In this document: piece after piece, positions 6,885 through 11,725 of the stretch
Layout of the letters: each line of letters starts with the position of its first letter
Position numbering within the stretch: position 1 is the stretch's first letter
Source: CAYLLT01 sp964591605
Lineage (GTDB): Bacteria; Planctomycetota; Phycisphaerae; UBA1845; PWPN01
DNA: 11,725 bases
Assembly: GCA_964591605.1 (NCBI GenBank)
Contig: CAZQEN010000251.1
Location: 1-11,725 of the forward strand
Direction of reading: 5' to 3'
Translations under genes and position numbers: made by a program
Notes under the pieces: model-generated
The model's input: only the letters and a program-made list of their open reading frames with translations
Databases searched by the model: none
Told to the model about the DNA's origin: nothing

Positions 6885-8534
6885 ATGCCCAATGTTGCGG
6901 CAAACGATGCATCCGACCACCGCGAGACCCCCTCCCCTTGTTCGTCCGAAGCGCGCCCAGTATCGTCGGCCCGCGTGTCGTCCAACCTGTTGCGATCGGC
7001 CAGGCTGATCGGGCTGCTCACCCTCGCGTCGCGCATCCTCGGGCTCGCGCGGGACGTGGCCATCAGCATCGCTTTTGGCGCGGGAACCGTCTCCTCAGCC
7101 TTCTGGACCGCCTTTCAGATCCCCAACCTGTTCAGGCGGCTGTTCGGCGAGGGAGCGCTCTCCGCCGCCAGCATCCCGGTTCTCACCGAGACCCTCTCGC
7201 GCGACGGCCGCGAAACCGCCGACCGGCTGGCCGGGCGGCTCATGAGCCTGCTCATCGCGATGCTCTGCCTTCTGTGCGTCCTGGGCGAGCTGGTCATCGC
7301 GGGACTCTACTGGCTCTACCGCTCCGACAGCGACTCCGAACTCGTGCTCGCCCTCAGCGCGATCATGCTGCCCTACTTGATCTTCATCTGCACCGCGGCC
7401 CTCCTGGGCGGCGTGCAGAACGTCTTCGACCGCTTCGCTTCGGCGGCGGCCGCTCCCATCATCCTCAACCTCTTCATGATCGTCTCGGCATTGGCGACCC
7501 ACCGCCTGACCGACAATCTCCGGCTCGGCATCGTCATTCTCTCCACCGCCGTCGTGATCTCCGGCGCGTTTCAGGTCGCCTGGCAATGGGCGGCAAGCCG
7601 GCGGATCGGGCTGCGCCTGCCGCTCAGTCTCGACACTCGCGACCCGGCCCTGCGGCGCATCGGCTCGACCATGCTCCCGACGATCGCCGGCATGGCCACT
7701 ATTCAGATCAACACGCTGGTGGGTTCGTTGCTGGCCTGGTGGTTCGTGCCGGAGGTCTTCTCGGCCGGCTCAGGGGCCTCTGAGCGGGTCGGCCCGGCCA
7801 TCCTCGGTTACGCCCAGCGCCTCTACCAGTTTCCGCTCGGAGTGTTCACGACCGCCCTGGCCACCGCGATTTTCCCGCTGCTGAGCCGCTTCGCCTCGGA
7901 GCGCGACCTGCCCGGCCTCTCGCACATGCTCTCACGCGGCATCCGCGTCGCCAGCTTCGAGGGCCTGCCCTGCCTGGTCGGGCTCATCGTCGTGCGTGAG
8001 CCGCTCATCCGCACCCTCTTCGCCCACGGGCAGTTCAACCAGATCCCCCACGCCGTCGATCGCGTGGGGCTGAGCCTGATCATGTATTCGCTGGGAATCT
8101 GGGCCTTCGGCGTCAACCAGATCGTCGTACGGGCCTTCTACGCCATGCAGGATGCCCGAACGCCGATGCGCATCTCGGTCCGAAACGTTGCGCTCAACCT
8201 GGTGCTGAACCTGATCCTGGTGCACACGGCCCTGCGCGAAGCCGGCCTCGCCCTGGCCACCACCCTGGCGGCCATGGTGCAGATCGTCATCCTGGTCTGG
8301 ACGTTCGATCGCCGCTACGCGCGCCTGGAGTGGCGGCACACCGCAATGGGCGTGCTGCGGGCGCTGCTCGCGTCGCTGATCATGGGGATGGCCGTCGTCG
8401 CGCTCGATCGCTGCCTGCCGGCGATGGCGCAGGCCATGCGGCTCGGCCTGCTGGTCGCCACCGGCGCCGCAGTCTATCTGGCCGCCGCCTTTGCATTGCG
8501 GTGTGAAGAACTCCGGGAGATGACCCGACGCTGA
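6885..8534 (+). CDS. murJ: Lipid II flippase MurJ (MviN family)
   Basis: The product has 549 residues, close to the family's usual length of about 500-530 plus a short N-terminal tail. MurJ moves lipid II across the inner membrane for peptidoglycan synthesis. The sequence starts its membrane part at about residue 36 (LLRSARLIGLLTLASRILGLARD). The hallmark IPNLFRRLFGEGALSAASIP follows, then a series of about 14 hydrophobic segments including ILGYAQRLYQFPLGVFTTAL and the later GIWAFGVNQIVVRAFYAMQD, as in other MurJ proteins. The frame is open upstream to an ATG at 6759, but those 42 residues are Pro-rich and unlike the family. ATG 6885 has GGAG six bases upstream (6875-6878) and is preferred. 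The gene stands alone behind a terminator, and its 3' end faces the OmpA-family gene. Confidence 0.93.
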   Translation: MPNVAANDASDHRETPSPCSSEARPVSSARVSSNLLRSARLIGLLTLASRILGLARDVAISIAFGAGTVSSAFWTAFQIPNLFRRLFGEGALSAASIPVLTETLSRDGRETADRLAGRLMSLLIAMLCLLCVLGELVIAGLYWLYRSDSDSELVLALSAIMLPYLIFICTAALLGGVQNVFDRFASAAAAPIILNLFMIVSALATHRLTDNLRLGIVILSTAVVISGAFQVAWQWAASRRIGLRLPLSLDTRDPALRRIGSTMLPTIAGMATIQINTLVGSLLAWWFVPEVFSAGSGASERVGPAILGYAQRLYQFPLGVFTTALATAIFPLLSRFASERDLPGLSHMLSRGIRVASFEGLPCLVGLIVVREPLIRTLFAHGQFNQIPHAVDRVGLSLIMYSLGIWAFGVNQIVVRAFYAMQDARTPMRISVRNVALNLVLNLILVHTALREAGLALATTLAAMVQIVILVWTFDRRYARLEWRHTAMGVLRALLASLIMGMAVVALDRCLPAMAQAMRLGLLVATGAAVYLAAAFALRCEELREMTRR

Positions 8535-8626
8535 TCAGCCCTGCGGTCAACCAGCAGATTCCAGGCCGCCGACATGACCCGCCGCAGGCAAAGCGCCCAG
8601 GCGCAGACCCACGCTTCCGGATGCAG

Positions 8627-8646
8627 GATGTGCGAACCCGCACATC
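8627..8646. terminator. Perfect hairpin between converging genes, possible bidirectional terminator
   Basis: GATGTGCG (8627-8634) and CGCACATC (8639-8646) form an 8-base-pair perfect stem with a 4-base loop. It lies in the 142-base gap between the 3' ends of murJ and the OmpA-family gene. No T-run follows on either strand, so a Rho-independent terminator is not proven; an mRNA end-stabilising hairpin is equally possible. Confidence 0.4.
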
Positions 8647-8673
8647 TCACATGTCACGTGTCTCACATCTCAC
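8644..8673. repeat. Short imperfect tandem repeats of ATCTCAC
   Basis: Consecutive units read ATCTCAC (8644-8650), ATGTCAC (8651-8657), a variant GTGTCTCAC (8658-8666) and ATCTCAC (8667-8673). They start inside the right arm of the hairpin at 8627-8646 and end three bases before the stop codon of the OmpA-family gene. The function is unknown; slipped-strand expansion in a gap without genes is the simplest explanation. Confidence 0.5.
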
Positions 8674-8676
8674 GCC

Positions 8677-9471
8677 TCAAGGCGCCACTACCCGTTTTTC
8701 CGTGCTGCGGCGGGCGCTGGTGCGCGCCGCAGGGGTAGCACCCGGTTCGAGAGCGGCTTCACCCCGGCTCACCCCGCTGGGCGGCGAGGCCTCAGCTCCA
8801 CGACCGGCCACCGGCGCCATCGCGTAGATCTCGACGCGCCGGTTCCGCTGCCGGGCGGCCGCGTTGGTGTTCGCCGCCACCGGCAACTGCTCGCCCCAGC
8901 CCGCGGCCGCCATCTTGACGCCGCCGGTCATCGAACGCAGCATGCGCACCACCGACAGCGCCCGCTGGGCGCTCAGCTCGTAATTGTCTTTCCAGCCGCT
9001 CCTGCGGATCGGTTCGTCGTCGGTGTGTCCGAAGACGTACACGTCATAGTCCGCGTACTTCTCGTTGATGACCCGCGCCACGGATTCCAGCGTCGACCGG
9101 GCGCTCGGCTTGAGCACCGCCTTGCCGGAGTCGAACAGGATCGTGCCTTCGATCGAGGTCATCGCCCCGCCCGGCACGGTGTCCCAGCCGGGAGCCGGCG
9201 CGGGGGCGGGGGCCGGTGCGGGCTGCGGCCGCTCCGCGAGCTGGCGGCGCAGATCATTCAGCTCCGCCTGCAGACGCGCCATTTCGCCCCGGTCGCGGGC
9301 GCCGGCCGACGTCGCCGCCGCCAGTTCCGATTCCAACTGCCGGATCCGGTCCTGGGCGCCCTGCGTGTCCGCCGTCTCCGGGCAGCAGGGCCCGGTGGTC
9401 TTCTCCGCACACCCGGCCAGACCCAATGCAACCCATACCGTCAGAAGTGATGCGATGCGAGGAAACTGCAT
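8677..9471 (-). CDS. OmpA-family peptidoglycan-binding lipoprotein
   Basis: The product has 264 residues. A lipoprotein signal peptide ends in the lipobox LAGC with the modified cysteine at 21, so export and lipid anchoring are expected. Residues about 40-80 form a coiled coil (DRIRQLESELAAA, then MARLQAELNDLRRQLAE), followed by a Pro-Ala repeat linker (PAPAPAPAPAP). The OmpA C-terminal domain spans about 107-215 with FDSGKAVLKPSA, FGHTDDEPI, ELSAQRALSVVRML and NRRVEI. This domain binds the diaminopimelate peptide of peptidoglycan and so links an envelope layer to the cell wall. A 45-residue Ala/Arg/Ser-rich tail follows the domain and is not part of the family. The start has GGAGG seven bases upstream. 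The gene lies 65 bases downstream of the LapA-domain gene on the same strand and may be its last operon partner. The product could be called Pal-like, but the coiled coil differs from typical Pal. Confidence 0.9.
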   Translation of the reverse strand: MQFPRIASLLTVWVALGLAGCAEKTTGPCCPETADTQGAQDRIRQLESELAAATSAGARDRGEMARLQAELNDLRRQLAERPQPAPAPAPAPAPGWDTVPGGAMTSIEGTILFDSGKAVLKPSARSTLESVARVINEKYADYDVYVFGHTDDEPIRRSGWKDNYELSAQRALSVVRMLRSMTGGVKMAAAGWGEQLPVAANTNAAARQRNRRVEIYAMAPVAGRGAEASPPSGVSRGEAALEPGATPAARTSARRSTEKRVVAP

Positions 9472-9536
9472 GTTTCATCCTCCGTGAAGAAGTTGTCTAC
9501 CCTACCATCATGGCAAGGGGGTGGAGTTGAGCGTGA

Positions 9537-9899
9537 CTATTCCCCTGGCTCGCTGATGGACCGTTTCACTTTCTCGTCAATACGACGCTCCCGCTGCGCC
9601 AGTTCTTCCGCCAGGCGGCGCTGCTGCTCCAGTTGCCGCTGTGACTCCGCCTGCCGCTGCACCTCGCGCAGCTCGCGCACCACGCCGAACACCTTCAGGA
9701 AACCCCACCAGCCGACGATCGCCGACACGACGGTGATCAGGATCAGGTAGAGGACGTTGACGTCCTCGTACATCCCGAAGAACCACACATCCGCCGTGTG
9801 CTGGCGATTCTTCACCACGACCGTGAGGATCACCGCGACGACCGCCACAATCGCGGTGAGCTTAAGATAAACCTTCATCCGCCGCAGGACAAGCGTCAT
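9537..9899 (-). CDS. LapA-domain small membrane protein
   Basis: The product has 120 residues from ATG 9899, which shares one base with the TGA of the prepilin peptidase gene (TGATG). A TTG three bases upstream or an ATG at 9878 are alternatives. It has two hydrophobic segments (about 12-30, LTAIVAVVAVILTVVV, and about 48-70, VLYLILITVVSAIVGWWGF). Between them is a short loop with KNRQHTADVWFFGMYEDV, the layout of the lipopolysaccharide assembly protein A domain (LapA/YciS-like). From about 75 the protein is a Gln/Arg/Glu-rich cytoplasmic coiled coil (REVQRQAESQRQLEQQRRLA). In Escherichia coli LapA works with LapB in controlling LPS synthesis; no lapB is visible here, so a role in LPS is not established. 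The GGGAG at 9910-9914 can serve as ribosome binding site. Confidence 0.75.
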   Translation of the reverse strand: MTLVLRRMKVYLKLTAIVAVVAVILTVVVKNRQHTADVWFFGMYEDVNVLYLILITVVSAIVGWWGFLKVFGVVRELREVQRQAESQRQLEQQRRLAEELAQRERRIDEKVKRSISEPGE

Positions 9900-11542
9900 C
9901 AACCGAATGCTCCCAAATCACCTGTGAAGTTTTCCGGGCCGCCCAGTGTGGTGTCCCGATGCATCGGGATCTCGGCTGCACGTGCGGGCGGGTTCCACCA
10001 TGGGCGGACACCACAACCGCCCCGGTCCGCGGACGGTGTCACGGGCCGCGGGATCGCCCGAGAGGATACTCCGGGAGCCAGCCACGGGCGAACATGGTAG
10101 GCGTCCAGGATCCGATCCTGGAAGATGCTGCACAGCAGGAACCCCAGCGCCAGCCACGGCACGTACGCCACGGCCCGGCTCTGCCGCCGGAACTGGATCA
10201 CGAGCACCGCCCCCAGCGTGAGGAACGCCGCCGCAAAGAAACCCAGCACTGTCGCCGGCCACCCCGCCACCGCCCCCGCCGCCCCCATCAGGTGGATATC
10301 CCCCATCCCCAGCGCTTCCTTCCCCAGAACGAGGGTGAACACGATCCGGGCGATCCAAGCTACCGCTCCCCCGATGATCCAGCCCGATAGAGCGGTGGAC
10401 AGTCCCCACAGGGGCCGCCAGGTGCCCATCGGCTGCCATTGGAGGACCCGGTCGATCGCGTCGAAAGCCTGCGGCCACGCGAGAGCCGCCCACAGCGCCG
10501 CCGAACCCAGGATGATGGCCGGCGAGATCAGCCGCAACTCCCACGCCGCCTGACCGCGGGCGTGGACGGCCTCCGCATGGATGGCCTCGACAATTTCCGC
10601 GTCCGCCTCGGGTTGCGGCCGGCTGGCCACCAGCGTCAGGCTGGCATACACCACAACGAAGCCCAGGAGCAGGCGAATCGCCCCCCTGTCCTCGGAAACC
10701 GGTGTAGGGCGCATCCCCCCCCATTCCGCCGTCAATCCGGCAGGGGGAGACTCGTACGCGGCCTGCGGCCCGGTCGTCGACATCGCCACCACGTAGCCCG
10801 CCACCAGCAGGCATGGAACCATCAGCCAGAGCCATCTCGCCGCAGGCATTCGCTCGGGCTCCGGCGGCGTCGAGGCAGGGGTCACCGGCTCGGGCTCGAT
10901 GGGCGCCGGCGGCGGCTCGTCTCCTCTTCTCCGCAGAAACAGGATCGCTCCGATCGCCAGGCCGACGGCGGCCGCCACCGCCATCGCTGCCCCTGCCGGC
11001 CCCGGTCGAATCCAATCGTTGCTCGAGGCCGGCGTCCAGAACGCGTGGGCGACGACTCCCGCCAGCACCACGACCCACGTGACCCGGATATCGATCGTGT
11101 AGGCCTCGAGGTCCATCACCGCCATGACCAGCATCCCGGCCCAGAGCGCCCAGTGGGCCAGCAGCATCGGCCAGTCGGTCTCCAGCGAGCCGATGCCCAC
11201 CCGCTGCCGGGCGACGAAGAACACGTCATAGGTCATGACGAACAGAAACGCCGTCGCCAGCTCGACCAGCGGATACTGCAGGGAGATCGGCCCACGGCAG
11301 GAGCGGCATCGTCCGCCCAGCCGCACGTAGCTGATCACCGGGATGTTGTCGTGCCAGGAGAGTTGCCCGCCGCAGTGCGGACAGAACGACCGCGACGGAT
11401 GCCGGATCGACAGCCCGTGCGACCACCGGTAGATGACCACGTTCAGGAAGCTGCCGATGCAAGCGCCCAGCACGATCGAAACCAGCGACCAGTAGCCGTG
11501 CGCGAAGGCCGCCGCATCGGGAATCGGTGTCGGCTCAGTCAT
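9899..11542 (-). CDS. Type IV prepilin peptidase (A24 family) with large central insertion
   Basis: The product has 547 residues from ATG 11542, about twice the family's usual length of 250-290. The N-terminus has ACIGSFLNVVIYR (27-39) and the cytoplasmic zinc site FCPHCGG (C54, C57) with CRSCRG (C79, C82). This marks the bifunctional leader peptidase/N-methyltransferase class. The first catalytic aspartate region is MAVMDLEAYTID (D144). The second is GMGDIHLMGAAG with D415. The enzyme cleaves and methylates type IV pilin-like and pseudopilin leaders at the inner membrane. Between the aspartates are about 270 residues where classical enzymes have about 65; the extra part includes a Pro/Glu-rich linker (about 210-235) and additional hydrophobic segments. 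Residues after about 488 form a non-family tail that overlaps a palindromic repeat. The start overlaps the end of apt by 8 bases and lacks a clear ribosome binding site, so coupled translation is likely. Confidence 0.9.
   Translation of the reverse strand: MTEPTPIPDAAAFAHGYWSLVSIVLGACIGSFLNVVIYRWSHGLSIRHPSRSFCPHCGGQLSWHDNIPVISYVRLGGRCRSCRGPISLQYPLVELATAFLFVMTYDVFFVARQRVGIGSLETDWPMLLAHWALWAGMLVMAVMDLEAYTIDIRVTWVVVLAGVVAHAFWTPASSNDWIRPGPAGAAMAVAAAVGLAIGAILFLRRRGDEPPPAPIEPEPVTPASTPPEPERMPAARWLWLMVPCLLVAGYVVAMSTTGPQAAYESPPAGLTAEWGGMRPTPVSEDRGAIRLLLGFVVVYASLTLVASRPQPEADAEIVEAIHAEAVHARGQAAWELRLISPAIILGSAALWAALAWPQAFDAIDRVLQWQPMGTWRPLWGLSTALSGWIIGGAVAWIARIVFTLVLGKEALGMGDIHLMGAAGAVAGWPATVLGFFAAAFLTLGAVLVIQFRRQSRAVAYVPWLALGFLLCSIFQDRILDAYHVRPWLAPGVSSRAIPRPVTPSADRGGCGVRPWWNPPARAAEIPMHRDTTLGGPENFTGDLGAFG
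9939..10015. repeat. Palindromic repeat-like element within the 3' end of the prepilin peptidase gene
   Basis: Two sets of inverted repeats are nested here. TGTGGTGTCC (9947-9956) is the exact complement of GGACACCACA (10006-10015), and CCGCCCA (9939-9945) of TGGGCGG (10001-10007). Inside lies a 16-base perfect palindrome, TCCCGATGCATCGGGA (9954-9969). Such compact inverted-repeat structure is typical of dispersed palindromic elements or small MITE-like elements. The copy is in frame with the host gene and encodes part of its atypical tail. No second copy is present in the window, so dispersal is inferred. Confidence 0.55.
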
Positions 11543-11725
11543 ACGAGAGCACGCAGTGGAGCTGCAGCGGAGCGAGCTTCTCTCGACCTCCGAGTCCCAG
11601 CAGCTCGATGAGCACGGCCGCACCCACGATGGTGCCGCCGAGCTTCTCGACCAGGCCGCAGCAGGCCCTCATCGTCCCCCCCGTCGCCAGCAGATCGTCC
11701 AGCAGCAGCACGCGCTGACCCGGCC
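11535..11725 (-). CDS. apt: Adenine phosphoribosyltransferase, C-terminal part (5' end outside window)
   Basis: The last 62 residues are visible, ending at TGA 11535-11537. They contain the PRPP-binding motif of type I phosphoribosyltransferases, RVLLLDDLLATGGTM, followed by VEKLGGTIVGAAVLIEL and the C-terminal LHCVLSYD, as in Apt. The enzyme converts adenine and PRPP to AMP and pyrophosphate in purine salvage, in the cytoplasm. The C-terminal order and length fit Apt better than hypoxanthine or orotate enzymes, but the base-specificity region is not in the window. The 3' end overlaps the prepilin peptidase start by 8 bases, so apt heads, or is an early gene of, the apt-prepilin peptidase-LapA-OmpA run. 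Its codon use and GC content look like those of its neighbours. Confidence 0.88.
   Translation of the reverse strand, partial: PGQRVLLLDDLLATGGTMRACCGLVEKLGGTIVGAAVLIELLGLGGREKLAPLQLHCVLSYD

Noticed and set aside
6188..7783. Plus-strand 531-codon frame crossing the 3' end of the O-antigen-ligase-like gene, the terminator and murJ
   Set aside because: It spans a terminator and overlaps two well-supported genes in another frame, with an Arg/Pro/His-rich translation and no motifs.
10439..11611. Plus-strand 390-codon frame opposite the prepilin peptidase
   Set aside because: Low-complexity Arg/His/Pro translation antisense to a gene with zinc and catalytic motifs.

Overview
The window is a GC-rich bacterial chromosome segment of densely packed genes on both strands. 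Several features fit a planctomycete: a long prepilin peptidase with a large insert between its catalytic aspartates, a BNR beta-propeller protein, and an O-antigen-ligase-like protein with a long helical C-terminus. This assignment is an inference from gene style. There is no rRNA or other phylogenetic marker here.

Left part, all on the minus strand (1-2722): a cytoplasmic-looking BNR/Asp-box beta-propeller gene runs off the left edge. Next comes a stretch (about 976-2722) that looks less GC-rich by eye and behaves like an accessory island. It holds, in transcription order, a small DUF6932-type nucleotidyltransferase, a 66-residue coiled-coil protein coupled to it by a 4-base overlap, an unrecognised ORF whose coding-like frame extends upstream of any usable start, and an unrecognised gene followed in the same frame by 59 more coding-like codons after a TAA. 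The last two look damaged. The nucleotidyltransferase/coiled-coil pair is the best candidate in the window for a poorly described, toxin-antitoxin-like system.

Middle part, plus strand (2926-8534): a PduO-type cob(I)alamin adenosyltransferase overlaps a 1040-residue polytopic O-antigen ligase/polymerase-like protein. A good Rho-independent terminator follows. Then comes the lipid II flippase MurJ, starting at an ATG with a strong ribosome binding site. Two of the three genes concern cell-surface polymers.

Right part, minus strand (8677-11725): a tightly packed run reads apt (5' end outside the window), prepilin peptidase, a LapA-domain membrane protein and an OmpA-family lipoprotein. The first three overlap by 8 bases and by 1 base. 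This run converges on murJ, and the 142-base gap between them holds a perfect hairpin and short tandem repeats. A palindromic, repeat-like element lies inside the 3' end of the prepilin peptidase gene and appears to have contributed to an atypical C-terminal tail.

No tRNA, rRNA, CRISPR array, insertion sequence or integrase was seen.
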